Shown piece after piece: positions 1 to 8,203 of a stretch of 64,000 nt of DNA. Position numbers and translations under genes: made by a program. Source of the DNA: Roseburia sp. (lineage in GTDB: Bacteria; Bacteroidota; Bacteroidia; Bacteroidales; Bacteroidaceae); the NCBI GenBank assembly GCA_023665185.1, contig JAMPEL010000007.1, positions 1 to 64,000 of the forward strand. The letters run 5' to 3'. Position 1 is the first letter of the stretch. Each line of letters starts with the position of its first letter. The notes under the pieces are model-generated. The model did no database searches. It was not told where the DNA came from and saw only the letters and a list, made by a program, of their open reading frames with translations.

Positions 1-55
1 AAATCTGACCCACAGGCACACCGGCGGATAAGCCGGATGCCTATACAATAAACAG

Positions 56-97
56 ACGGGACGTTTCTTCGGCAGGAAGAAGCGTCCCGTTGCTTTT
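56..97 (+). terminator. Intrinsic terminator of a gene left of the window
   Basis: Arms ACGGGACG (56-63) and CGTCCCGT (83-90), extended by TTTCTTC/GAAGAAG pairing, are followed by TGCTTTT. No gene lies before it in the window, so it probably ends a plus-strand gene upstream. Confidence 0.7.
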
Positions 98-159
98 ATG
101 AAAGTCATACGGCACCGCCGTCTGAAAAACCAATCAGACAGAAACAAAATGTCAATAAA

Positions 160-191
160 TTTGCGAATGGCTGTAGTTTACATTATCTTTG
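160..191 (+). promoter_or_regulatory. Bacteroidetes-type promoter of pyrE
   Basis: A -33 TTTG (160-163) and a -7 TATCTTTG (184-191) are separated by 20 bp, matching the Bacteroidetes housekeeping sigma consensus. The predicted start of transcription falls near 197, so an in-frame TTG start at 189 is ruled out and the ATG at 213 is favoured. Confidence 0.75.
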
Positions 192-212
192 CGGAATCAA
201 AACATTGAGAGT

Positions 213-845
213 ATGAAAACATTAGAGAAAATTTTTGCAGCAAAACTTCTTAAAATCAAGGCTATAAAACTCCAGCCCGACAACCCGTTCACATGGGCGT
301 CAGGATGGAAATCACCTTTCTATTGTGATAACCGCAAAACATTGTCGTATCCGGAACTCCGCAACTTCGTAAAAACTGAAATCTGCCGTGTCATCATGGA
401 GAATTTCGAGAATGTGGACGCCATTGCCGGTGTGGCTACAGGTGCCATCCCACAGGGCGCGCTTGTGGCTGACGCGCTCAACCTTCCATTTGTATATGTA
501 AGGTCGAAACCAAAGGATCACGGTTTGGAGAACCTTATCGAGGGCGAGTTGAAGCCGGGCATGAAGGTTGTGGTCATCGAGGACCTCATCTCTACCGGAG
601 GCAGCAGCTTGAAGGCTGTAGATGCCATACGCAAGAACGGCTGTGAGGTAATCGGTATGGTGGCAGCATATACTTACGGTTTCGAGGTGGCAAAGGAGGC
701 TTTCAAAGAGGCTAAGGTGAAACTTATCACGCTGACCAACTATGAGGCTGTGCTTGAAACTGCTTTGAAGACCGGATACATTACGGAGGCCCACATTCCG
801 GTACTGAACGAGTGGCGCGACGATCCGGCACATTGGAACATCTGA
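213..845 (+). CDS. pyrE: Orotate phosphoribosyltransferase
   Basis: Joins orotate to PRPP to form orotidine monophosphate, the fifth step of de novo pyrimidine synthesis, in the cytosol. The 210-residue product has the type I phosphoribosyltransferase fold: a substrate-side AGVATGAIPQGA stretch (about 72-83) and the PRPP loop VVVIEDLISTGGSS (about 119-132) with its paired acidic residues. Length is normal for the family. The ATG at 213 is chosen because the frame extends upstream only into the promoter. The next two genes (SRPBCC, argH) follow on the same strand in an order common in Bacteroidales, although a hairpin after pyrE may limit read-through. Confidence 0.96.
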   Translation: MKTLEKIFAAKLLKIKAIKLQPDNPFTWASGWKSPFYCDNRKTLSYPELRNFVKTEICRVIMENFENVDAIAGVATGAIPQGALVADALNLPFVYVRSKPKDHGLENLIEGELKPGMKVVVIEDLISTGGSSLKAVDAIRKNGCEVIGMVAAYTYGFEVAKEAFKEAKVKLITLTNYEAVLETALKTGYITEAHIPVLNEWRDDPAHWNI

Positions 846-872
846 TAAAGAAGCAAGCAGATGAACTTACAG

Positions 873-946
873 AAAGACCGGTAGGCAAGTTGTTCCGTCA
901 GGCAGAATAAGCCATGCGCAAACAATCTGCCTATTGGTCTTTTTAT
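873..946 (+). terminator. Hairpin terminator after pyrE
   Basis: AAAGACC-gg-TAGGCA (873-887) pairs with TGCCTA-tt-GGTCTTT (928-942), followed by TTTATC. The 40-base loop is long, so this may be a partial terminator or attenuator between pyrE and the next gene. Confidence 0.5.
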
Positions 947-995
947 CAGCTATTCTGCCTTCATACCATCTTACATTTCTATAAACAACAGCTAT

Positions 996-1478
996 ATGTC
1001 AAAATTTGAAAGTGATATAAAACAGATTCCTTATCCGCAAAGCAACGTATTCGCCAAACTGTCGGACATGAGCAACTTGTCTGCCATACGCGAGAAACTG
1101 AACAATACGGATGAAGTGACAAAGACTCTGAAAGAGAGGGGATTTAAGGAAGAGGACATTAATAAGCTCAGTGAGCAGTTTGAGACGATGGAGTTCGACC
1201 GTGACTCGGCAAGCATCAACATACCGCCAGTCGGCAACATTGCCCTGCGCATCATTGAGCGCGAGCCGGACAAGTGCATCAAATTTGAATCGACAAACTC
1301 GCCTATCGGCTTCAAGATGTGGATTCAGCTGCTCCCGGTGACAGAGACTTCGTGCAAGATGCGCCTCACCATCGATGCAAGCCTGAGCATGTTTATCAAG
1401 CCTATGGTGTCCAAACCGCTGACAGAGGGTGTGAACAAGCTTGCGGACATGCTTGCAGTCATTCCATACGAGGGATAA
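996..1478 (+). CDS. SRPBCC-family protein (polyketide cyclase/START-like fold)
   Basis: A 160-residue cytosolic protein without signal peptide. The pattern fits the SRPBCC helix-grip fold: an N-terminal strand (KQIPYPQSNVFAKLSDM), a central helical insertion rich in charged residues, a beta-rich half (IRIIEREPDKCIKFES, FKMWIQLLP, CKMRLTIDAS) and a C-terminal helix that caps the cavity. Such proteins bind hydrophobic ligands, but the ligand of this Bacteroidales family is not known to me. It sits between pyrE and argH, a conserved arrangement in the order, which suggests a housekeeping rather than accessory role. The ATG at 996 gives a full-length fold. Assignment is by fold pattern, not by catalytic residues. 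Confidence 0.8.
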   Translation: MSKFESDIKQIPYPQSNVFAKLSDMSNLSAIREKLNNTDEVTKTLKERGFKEEDINKLSEQFETMEFDRDSASINIPPVGNIALRIIEREPDKCIKFESTNSPIGFKMWIQLLPVTETSCKMRLTIDASLSMFIKPMVSKPLTEGVNKLADMLAVIPYEG

Positions 1479-1512
1479 ACAAGAAGAAAAAACATTGACA
1501 ATTAAGTTCTGG

Positions 1513-1586
1513 AGGCTCCAAGACTGTAGGACGGGCTTGTACGCACATTGCCAAACGGCAGCCCGCATGGTACAGCCTCGGAGCCT
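1513..1586 (+). promoter_or_regulatory. Long imperfect hairpin in the argH leader
   Basis: Arms 1513-1528 and 1571-1586 are complementary at 14 of 16 positions (outer AGGCTCC/GGAGCCT), and CGGGC (1532-1536) pairs with GCCCG (1561-1565) inside. The structure ends 28 bp before the argH start. There is no long T-run, so an attenuator, a processing site or a regulatory RNA fold is more likely than a simple terminator. Confidence 0.5.
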
Positions 1587-1614
1587 TTAGACTTTACAAA
1601 TAAAGAAAGGCAAT

Positions 1615-2955
1615 ATGGCAGATAAACTATGGACGAAGAATGTCCGGATGACCGCAGAGATAGAGAAATTCACAGTGGGACTTGACCGTGAGATGGACTT
1701 GTATCTTGCCAAGTATGACGTGCTTGGTTCAATGGCGCACATCACCATGCTTGAAAGCATCGGGCTGCTGGAAGCTGATGAGCTGAAAGTGTTGCTGAAA
1801 GAGTTGCGCGGCATTTACGCACAAGCGGAACGCGGAGAGTTCGAGATTGAGGAGGGAGTGGAAGATGTACACTCACAGGTGGAACTTATGCTCACACGTA
1901 AATTGGGCGATGTGGGCAAGAAGATTCACAGCGGACGCTCCAGAAACGACCAGGTGCTTGTCGACCTCAAACTGTTCATCCGTGACCGCATCAAAGAAAT
2001 AGCCGGGCTTGTCGTATGCCTTTTCAACGAGCTTGTCGCCCAAAGTAACAGATACAAGGACGTGCTCATGCCGGGATATACTCACTTGCAGGTAGCCATG
2101 CCGTCAAGTTTCGGATTGTGGTTCGGAGCATACGCGGAAGGACTTGTCGATGACATGCAGTATCTGCTGGCAGCATGGCGCATAACCAACAGAAACCCGC
2201 TTGGCTCGGCTGCCGGATACGGCTCCTCATTCCCGCTCAACCGACAGATGACAACCGACCTTCTGGGATTTGACTCTATGGACTACAACGTGGTCTATGC
2301 GCAGATGGGACGCGGAAAGACTGAACGGAACGTGGCCTTCTCAATGGCAACCATCGCGGGAACCATAGCCAAACTGGCATTCGACGCATGTATGTTCAAC
2401 AGCCAGAACTTCGGGTTCGTGAAACTGCCTGACGACTGCACTACGGGTTCGAGCATCATGCCACACAAGAAAAACCCGGATGTATTTGAGCTGACACGCG
2501 CGAAATGCAACAAGATACAGGCCTTGCCGCAAACCATCACCATGATTATGAACAACCTGCCTTGCGGCTACTTCCGCGACTTGCAGATTATCAAGGAGGT
2601 GTTCCTGCCTGCTTTTGACGATTTGAAGGACTGCCTGCAAATGACAGCCTACATTATCGGAAAGATGAAGGTCAATGAGCATATCATGGACAACAGCATC
2701 TACGACCCTATATTCTCCGTGGAAGAGGTCAACAGGCTTGCCAAAGAAGGGATGCCATTCAGGGATGCCTACAAGAAAGTGGGACTGGACATTGAGGCAG
2801 GCAACTTCACCCCAATGAAGAATATACACCACACTCACGAGGGAAGCATAGGCAATCTGTGCAACGACAAAATAGAGGCTTTGATGCAACAGGCGATAGA
2901 AAGCTTCAATTTCGAGAAAATGGAAAAAGCAGTGGAAAAACTTATCAATGGCTGA
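1615..2955 (+). CDS. argH: Argininosuccinate lyase
   Basis: Splits argininosuccinate into arginine and fumarate, the last step of arginine synthesis; the enzyme is a cytosolic homotetramer. The 446-residue protein shows the superfamily signatures: HSGRSRND (105-112), the catalytic-histidine region PGYTHLQ (about 153-159) and the fumarate-lyase signature GSSIMPHKKNPD (278-289), whose flexible loop carries the catalytic serine. Length is close to the usual 450-460. The following reductase gene overlaps its 3' end by 8 bases, so the two are translationally linked. Another arginine gene, argB, lies far away at 57071. Confidence 0.96.
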   Translation: MADKLWTKNVRMTAEIEKFTVGLDREMDLYLAKYDVLGSMAHITMLESIGLLEADELKVLLKELRGIYAQAERGEFEIEEGVEDVHSQVELMLTRKLGDVGKKIHSGRSRNDQVLVDLKLFIRDRIKEIAGLVVCLFNELVAQSNRYKDVLMPGYTHLQVAMPSSFGLWFGAYAEGLVDDMQYLLAAWRITNRNPLGSAAGYGSSFPLNRQMTTDLLGFDSMDYNVVYAQMGRGKTERNVAFSMATIAGTIAKLAFDACMFNSQNFGFVKLPDDCTTGSSIMPHKKNPDVFELTRAKCNKIQALPQTITMIMNNLPCGYFRDLQIIKEVFLPAFDDLKDCLQMTAYIIGKMKVNEHIMDNSIYDPIFSVEEVNRLAKEGMPFRDAYKKVGLDIEAGNFTPMKNIHHTHEGSIGNLCNDKIEALMQQAIESFNFEKMEKAVEKLING

Positions 2956-3961
2956 CACACTTATCATGGAATACAAATATTGCGGACGGAGCGGCATACA
3001 GATTCCCCGCCTTTCATTAGGATTATGGCATAACTTCGGTAATGTGGATGATTTCAACACCGCCACAGATATGGTGCTGACAGCCTTCGACAAAGGCATC
3101 TGCCACTTCGACCTTGCCAACAACTACGGACCTTCGCCGGGTAGTGCGGAAACAAATTTCGGCAGGATACTGAGAAACAACCTGCAAGGGCACAGAGACG
3201 AGCTGTTCATTGCAAGCAAGGCGGGACATGACATGTGGGAAGGTGTGTATGGAACAGGTTCCTCACGAAAAAACCTCATGGCATCGTGCGACCAGAGCCT
3301 GCGGCGCACCGGACTGGACTATTTTGATGTGTTCTACAGCCATCGGTATGACGGAGTGACTCCGGTAGAGGAAACCATGCAGGCACTTATAGACATTGTA
3401 CGTCAGGGCAAGGCTCTGTATGTGGGCATATCGAAATATCCGGTACGCGAGCAGCAGCTTGCCTACCGGATTCTAAAGGAAGCCCATGTGCCGTGTCTGC
3501 TTAGCCAATACCGCTATTCGATGTTCGACCGCAAAGCCGACATCGCCAAAGAAGAAAACGGAGGACTGTCGAATTTCGAGTGCGCCACGGAGAACGGAAG
3601 CGGCATAATATGTTTCTCTCCGCTTGCTCAAGGACTGCTGACAGGGAAATATGACAACGGCATTCCGGAAGGAAGCCGTGCGGCACGCTCTACTGGATTC
3701 TTGCAGACTTCGCAGGTGACTCCGGAACGCATAGAGGCTGCGCGCAAACTGGGAAAAATAGCACGCGAGCGCGGGCAGTCGCTGGCACAGATGGCACTCG
3801 CATGGGTGTTGCATAACAAGCATGTAACGTCTGTCATCATCGGAACATCTTCTGTAAACCAGTTGAACGGCAATCTCGCCACACTTGACAATACAGACTT
3901 TTCGGATGAAGAGTTGAGACAAATCAATGACATAATAAAAGACCCTGTTCTGTCGTTCTAA
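2948..3961 (+). CDS. Aldo/keto reductase (YghZ/Gpr-like)
   Basis: An NAD(P)H-dependent (beta/alpha)8 oxidoreductase of 337 residues. The catalytic tetrad can be read directly: Asp55 and Tyr60 (HFDLANNYGP), Lys91 (ASKAG) and His132 (YSHRYD). The IIGTSSVNQLNGNL segment near the C terminus matches the cofactor-phosphate site. The NNYGPSPGSAE motif places it in the subgroup that includes E. coli L-glyceraldehyde-3-phosphate reductase; the natural substrate here is uncertain. The ATG at 2948 overlaps argH; a second in-frame ATG at 2966 is an alternative start. Confidence 0.9.
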   Translation: MADTLIMEYKYCGRSGIQIPRLSLGLWHNFGNVDDFNTATDMVLTAFDKGICHFDLANNYGPSPGSAETNFGRILRNNLQGHRDELFIASKAGHDMWEGVYGTGSSRKNLMASCDQSLRRTGLDYFDVFYSHRYDGVTPVEETMQALIDIVRQGKALYVGISKYPVREQQLAYRILKEAHVPCLLSQYRYSMFDRKADIAKEENGGLSNFECATENGSGIICFSPLAQGLLTGKYDNGIPEGSRAARSTGFLQTSQVTPERIEAARKLGKIARERGQSLAQMALAWVLHNKHVTSVIIGTSSVNQLNGNLATLDNTDFSDEELRQINDIIKDPVLSF

Positions 3962-3996
3962 CTAAATACGGAAAACTATTTGAACAAACAACTGAT

Positions 3997-4545
3997 ATGA
4001 GCAGAACAACAGGAATTGTGGCACTTGCATTGCTTCTTGGCATCATTACACTGCTTGCTTCATGTGAGGATGAAGCAAGCAGTTCCTATTCAAAAAAGAA
4101 TTATGTATATTGCTTCTTCAACACGCTGCAATATACCCAGTTGCACAATGCGATGGGAAATCCGGGACAGTTTGTAAGCATCCGCCAACGGACATCTAAC
4201 GGGAAAACCGTGATTGAGATGGGCAACAGCATCGGCACGGAGCAATATACGGCTGACGCTGTAAGCACACGCTTTTCTTACGGACTTGGAGGTATCATCG
4301 TGGGCACGAACTATTACGGCGAATATCTGGCATACGACCTTTCATGCCCTAACTGCGACCGTGCAGACCGTCGGCTGACGCTTCGGGACAATGGCACTGC
4401 CAAATGCGGCAAATGCGGCATTGTCTACGACTTGAACAATCTGGGCATCATCAGTGCCACCGAAGGGGAGGGACACCAAAACCCGCGCGGATTATACCGA
4501 TACAGAATCACATACGATGGCACGAATGTCAGTGTGTACAACTAA
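3997..4545 (+). CDS. Lipoprotein with a four-cysteine metal-binding knuckle
   Basis: A 182-residue putative lipoprotein: hydrophobic signal (residues 5-20) and lipobox LLASC with the acylated Cys23. The C-terminal part carries CPNC (117-120) and CGKC (137-140), spaced like a rubredoxin or zinc-ribbon site. The region resembles a Rieske-type fold (CPNC...CGKCG), but the Rieske histidines are absent, so an iron-sulfur Rieske centre is unlikely. Function unknown. It follows the aldo/keto reductase by 35 bases and precedes a flippase gene on the same strand, so it may be cotranscribed with either. Confidence 0.75.
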   Translation: MSRTTGIVALALLLGIITLLASCEDEASSSYSKKNYVYCFFNTLQYTQLHNAMGNPGQFVSIRQRTSNGKTVIEMGNSIGTEQYTADAVSTRFSYGLGGIIVGTNYYGEYLAYDLSCPNCDRADRRLTLRDNGTAKCGKCGIVYDLNNLGIISATEGEGHQNPRGLYRYRITYDGTNVSVYN

Positions 4546-4607
4546 ACAAAACAAAGAGAACGGTTTTCCGGCACGAGAATAGCAGGAAAACCCATTAACA
4601 AGGCAAT

Positions 4608-6098
4608 ATGAGCACATCTCCAGACAGACAAAAAGAATCGGCCTTAAAAGAGAAAGCCGCAAAGGGTTTCTTTTGGGGCGGTGTGAGCAACGGCATAATG
4701 CAGATACTGAACGCGCTGTTCGGCATCATCATTGCCAGATGTATTTGTCAGGAAGATTACGGACTGGTGGGAGAGCTTGCCATATTCTCCGCCATTGCCT
4801 CCGCCTTGCAGGAAGGAGGGTTTATCTCGGCACTGACCAACAGGAAGAACGCTACATACAAGGATTTTAATTCCGCTTTTTGGTTCAACGTGACATGCAG
4901 TGCCTTGATGTACACAATCCTTTGGTTCTGCGCCCCGCTACTTGTGCGGTTTTTCAATGAGCCTCGTCTGCTGTGGCTGTCACGCTATTCTTTTTTGGGA
5001 TTCTTCATCGCCAGTCTGTCCATCACCCCACGGGCAATCCTTTTCAAGAAACTGATGGCAAAGGAGCAGGCAATCATGACACTGGCCGCCATGGTTCCTT
5101 CCGGCACTGTCGGAGTAATTATGGCAGTCAACGGCATGGCATATTGGGGTGTGGCGACCCAGACTATAATGTATGTCAGCGGAGTGACGGTACTGAGCTG
5201 GTGGTTCTCACACTGGAAACCTTCAAGAGACGTCAGTTTCAAGCCAATAAAAGAGATGTTCGGATTCGGCAGCAAAATGCTTATCACCAATATTTTCAAT
5301 TGCATCAACAACAATATATTCTCATTCATCTTCGGCAGATTCTATACGGCAATGGAGGTAGGCACCTACACTCAGGCTAACAAATGGAACCTAATGGGAA
5401 GCCAAACCATCACCGGTATGGTGCAAAGCGTAGCACAACCTACATTTGTTCAGGTAGGCAACGATAGGGATGCTCTTTGCCGCTCTTTTCGCAAGATGCT
5501 GCGCTTTACGTCCTTCGTATGCTTCCCGACAATGTTCGGCATCATACTCATCGCTCCAGAGTTTATTGTCATCACCATCACGGAGAAATGGCTGCCAAGC
5601 GCCAGAATGATGCAGGAGCTGTGTATTGCCGGAGCATTCATTCCTATTACGGTTCTCTATTACAACTTCATCATAAGCAGAGGGAAGTCGCATATATATA
5701 TGTGGAACATCATGACACAGTGCGTGGTTGTATTGCTGACTGCCTGTCTCATCAAAATATGCGGTTTGTCTGTCTGGAATATATCAGGAATACACCTGAT
5801 GGTGAATGCCTATATTGTCATTTGCGTGACATGGGTCGGTATATGGCATTATTTCCTGTGGCGCGAGATACATCTCAGTCCTTTCGCCGTCATAAAAGAC
5901 ATCGCGCCGTTCCTTCTCATCGCAACCGCCACAATGGCAACGACTTATTTTCTGACAGCCGCCATATCGAACATATACTTGCTGCTTGTTACACGTGTGC
6001 TGACAGCCGCCGTCCTTTATCTTGCCATACTCCGGCTGACAGGGGCAAAGATTCTGAAAGAATGCCTGTACTACCTTAAAAAGAAAAAGGAGAAATAA
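4608..6098 (+). CDS. Polysaccharide flippase, MOP/PST family (Wzx-like)
   Basis: A 496-residue inner-membrane protein with about 12-14 hydrophobic helices. The N-terminal ALKEKAAKGFFWGGVSNG followed by FGIIIARCICQEDYGLVG is typical of the PST branch of the MOP exporters, which flip lipid-linked oligosaccharides. Length fits the family. The C terminus ends in a lysine-rich cytosolic tail. No glycosyltransferase gene is next to it, so the cargo cannot be read from context; the sugar operon at 27.5-31.5 kb encodes no flippase of its own, and a link is only a possibility. Confidence 0.88.
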   Translation: MSTSPDRQKESALKEKAAKGFFWGGVSNGIMQILNALFGIIIARCICQEDYGLVGELAIFSAIASALQEGGFISALTNRKNATYKDFNSAFWFNVTCSALMYTILWFCAPLLVRFFNEPRLLWLSRYSFLGFFIASLSITPRAILFKKLMAKEQAIMTLAAMVPSGTVGVIMAVNGMAYWGVATQTIMYVSGVTVLSWWFSHWKPSRDVSFKPIKEMFGFGSKMLITNIFNCINNNIFSFIFGRFYTAMEVGTYTQANKWNLMGSQTITGMVQSVAQPTFVQVGNDRDALCRSFRKMLRFTSFVCFPTMFGIILIAPEFIVITITEKWLPSARMMQELCIAGAFIPITVLYYNFIISRGKSHIYMWNIMTQCVVVLLTACLIKICGLSVWNISGIHLMVNAYIVICVTWVGIWHYFLWREIHLSPFAVIKDIAPFLLIATATMATTYFLTAAISNIYLLLVTRVLTAAVLYLAILRLTGAKILKECLYYLKKKKEK

Positions 6099-6181
6099 AA
6101 AAATTGGACTTGAAGGACTGAACAAAATGACGGCAGGCATTGTTATCAGAAACATAAAGATAACCACTAAAATGCAAGCTT

Positions 6182-6697
6182 ATGAGTACAAACTTCAAGG
6201 AGAACCCAATTCAGCTTATAGGAAGATTTCTTGCTCCGGGAATGAAAGCCCCGGAATTTCAACTGACACGCAGCGACTTGTCGGAATTTACACGCTCAGA
6301 CGTATATGGAAAAACGCTGCTGCTCAATATCTTTCCAAGCCTTGACACTGATGTATGCGCAATGAGTGTGCGCAAGTTCAATCAGATGACTACCGAGTTC
6401 CGCAATGTAATCACACTTTGCATCTCTTGCGACCTGCCTTTCGCCCAGAAAAGATTCTGCACGGCAAATGGAATTGAGAACGTCATTCCACTGTCATGCT
6501 TCCGACGCGGAAATACTTTTGGCGAGGACTACGGAGTAATGATTGCAGACGGTCCTATGCGCGGACTGCTTGCAAGGGCTGTAGTTATCATATCTCCAGA
6601 AGGAAAAGTAACCTACTCACAGCTTGTTCCGGAAATCACGGTAGAGCCAAATTATACGGCTATACTGGATTTTCTCAAGGAGTCAAAAACGGAATAA
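6182..6697 (+). CDS. tpx: Thiol peroxidase (atypical 2-Cys peroxiredoxin)
   Basis: Reduces hydrogen and alkyl peroxides using thioredoxin. The 171-residue sequence has the Tpx hallmark FPSLDTDVCAMSVRKFN with peroxidatic Cys59, and the resolving Cys93 in DLPFAQKRFC, 34 residues later as in characterised Tpx proteins. The GPMRGLLARAVVIISPEGKV segment is also typical. The ATG at 6182 gives the usual family N terminus. A terminator hairpin follows directly. Confidence 0.94.
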   Translation: MSTNFKENPIQLIGRFLAPGMKAPEFQLTRSDLSEFTRSDVYGKTLLLNIFPSLDTDVCAMSVRKFNQMTTEFRNVITLCISCDLPFAQKRFCTANGIENVIPLSCFRRGNTFGEDYGVMIADGPMRGLLARAVVIISPEGKVTYSQLVPEITVEPNYTAILDFLKESKTE

Positions 6698-6706
6698 CAA
6701 AACAAA

Positions 6707-6741
6707 GCGAGGCTCACAAGCATGAATGCCGTGAGCCTCGT
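6707..6741 (+). terminator. Terminator of tpx
   Basis: Arms CGAGGCTCAC (6708-6717) and GTGAGCCTCG (6731-6740) with a 13-base loop, just after the tpx stop codon. The T-run is weak (TTAATC). Confidence 0.6.
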
Positions 6742-6752
6742 TAATCAATATA

Positions 6753-6772
6753 CCCTTTTGCAGGCAAAAGGG
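6753..6772 (-). terminator. Terminator of the DUF5723 operon
   Basis: CCCTTTTG (6753-6760) and CAAAAGGG (6765-6772) form a compact hairpin 26 bp past the stop codon of the minus-strand gene at 6798. Confidence 0.5.
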
Positions 6773-6797
6773 CTATGCTTTATAAACAAACAATCAT

Positions 6798-8186
6798 TTA
6801 GAACGGGAAGTTGATACCTAAGTTCACACTCGCATTAGTAGAAAGTGGTATTCCCTGCTTTGCAAGACTGCCCATTGTGCGGTCCATGCCGAGGAACAGA
6901 TTGAAACCGTTAGGATGATAGTTCAAAACCCATCCGAAGGCACAACCATACGTACCTGCCGCAAAGTTCATGCCGGCAGAGAAGCTCTTTACAGGAGCCA
7001 CATTGGCAGAAAGACGGAACTCCGTCCAACTGTATTTGCCTTGAATACGCGTACTGTTCAACAAGCCAAAAGTGAGTTTCTTGTAGTAAGGGAATGTATA
7101 TTCCGCACCAAGATTCAAGGTTGCGCCCAACATCTTTGTACGGCTGCCCTGATCGCCTTCATCCCTCAATTCATAAAGTTCACTCAATCCTTCTGTCAGA
7201 CGGTCAAGTTCGTTGTCAAAACTGTTTGGCGCATCGTCATCAGCATTGAACGTGTAATTATTGGTCGTGAAATATTTGTCGCCATTGGTGGTAGCCAGCA
7301 CATTATTGTTCCAATTAATGAAACCCAAGTCAAGAATGGCTGCACTAAACTTCCAATCATCATTAAGCTTGAACTCGGCACCGAGGTCTACAGCCAGACC
7401 AAATCCGTTAAGTCCTGCACCATCCACATCCATATCATTCACATAAGTATGCGGTGTCTGGTCATTCTCTGGACCTCTCATCTTCGTTTCCTCGATATAA
7501 GTGAATCCCTTAATGCTTGTCTGAATCTCCGCATTGGTAACGGCTGTCCACGCATCCTCTCCAAGAGTAAGCTGTGCCTTATTGAAGTTCGCATCAACAT
7601 TTGCACCTCCAAGAAGGAATTTGAGCGTTCCACCAACGCGCCATTGCTTGTTTATCTGACGGGAATGCCCCAATGCCAATTCTACGTATGCATCAGCATG
7701 AGTGCTGAAATCCTTGATATCGTATGTCTTATTCTGGACACCTTCCTTTGCAAGGCGGAATATCTCACCAGGAAGAACAGTATTGAGATTCGAGCGTACA
7801 TTGATACCGATTGTATTGTATCCGCCCCATGCCTTGAATCCGGCAGACAATATTTCAAGTTTCAAATCAAGACCTATACGGTTCTTGTCGCCTATATTAT
7901 CAAGAAACTCACCAGCACTTACATTCGGATTAAGGAATGTGGTCGTCTTACCGTTTACATTATAAAGAACATCACTAAGCGCAAGATTTCCCCTTAAAGC
8001 CACATTGAAGTTACCGAGAGCAGGCATAGCCACATAGTTCTGGTTGTTGCCCAAAGCCGGATTCAGTTCATGACGATAGAGATAACCATCCGTAAAATAT
8101 CCGGAATTTGTATTCTGCGCCACAGCTACAGGAGCTGCCATCATCAACGCAGAAAGAGCTATTGTAGATTTTATATTGAATTTCAT
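6798..8186 (-). CDS. Outer-membrane beta-barrel protein, DUF5723 family
   Basis: A 462-residue secreted protein. The signal peptide ends APVAVA|Q (cleavage after residue 23), leaving an N-terminal glutamine that the glutaminyl cyclase encoded at 47595 could cyclise. The mature part starts with YLYRHELNPALGNN, alternates aromatic and polar strands throughout, and ends in NASVNLGINFPF, a terminal strand with C-terminal Phe as expected for an outer-membrane barrel. The family is common in Bacteroidales and its cargo is unknown. It is the second gene of a two-gene operon with the lipoprotein at 8204-10030 (17-bp gap), suggesting that the two proteins work together at the cell surface. Confidence 0.85.
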   Translation of the reverse strand: MKFNIKSTIALSALMMAAPVAVAQNTNSGYFTDGYLYRHELNPALGNNQNYVAMPALGNFNVALRGNLALSDVLYNVNGKTTTFLNPNVSAGEFLDNIGDKNRIGLDLKLEILSAGFKAWGGYNTIGINVRSNLNTVLPGEIFRLAKEGVQNKTYDIKDFSTHADAYVELALGHSRQINKQWRVGGTLKFLLGGANVDANFNKAQLTLGEDAWTAVTNAEIQTSIKGFTYIEETKMRGPENDQTPHTYVNDMDVDGAGLNGFGLAVDLGAEFKLNDDWKFSAAILDLGFINWNNNVLATTNGDKYFTTNNYTFNADDDAPNSFDNELDRLTEGLSELYELRDEGDQGSRTKMLGATLNLGAEYTFPYYKKLTFGLLNSTRIQGKYSWTEFRLSANVAPVKSFSAGMNFAAGTYGCAFGWVLNYHPNGFNLFLGMDRTMGSLAKQGIPLSTNASVNLGINFPF

Positions 8187-8203
8187 AATTATAAATACAT
8201 TTG

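Noticed and set aside
1513..1586. tRNA-like gene of about 74 bases before argH
   Set aside because: Length fits, but there is no anticodon arm or T-loop consensus and the pairing is one long stem.
3997..4545. Rieske iron-sulfur protein
   Set aside because: The pattern CPNC...CGKC lacks the two histidines needed for a Rieske cluster.
6915..7997. 360-codon frame opposite the DUF5723 gene
   Set aside because: Shadow of a real gene: signal peptide, barrel strands and terminal Phe support the minus strand.
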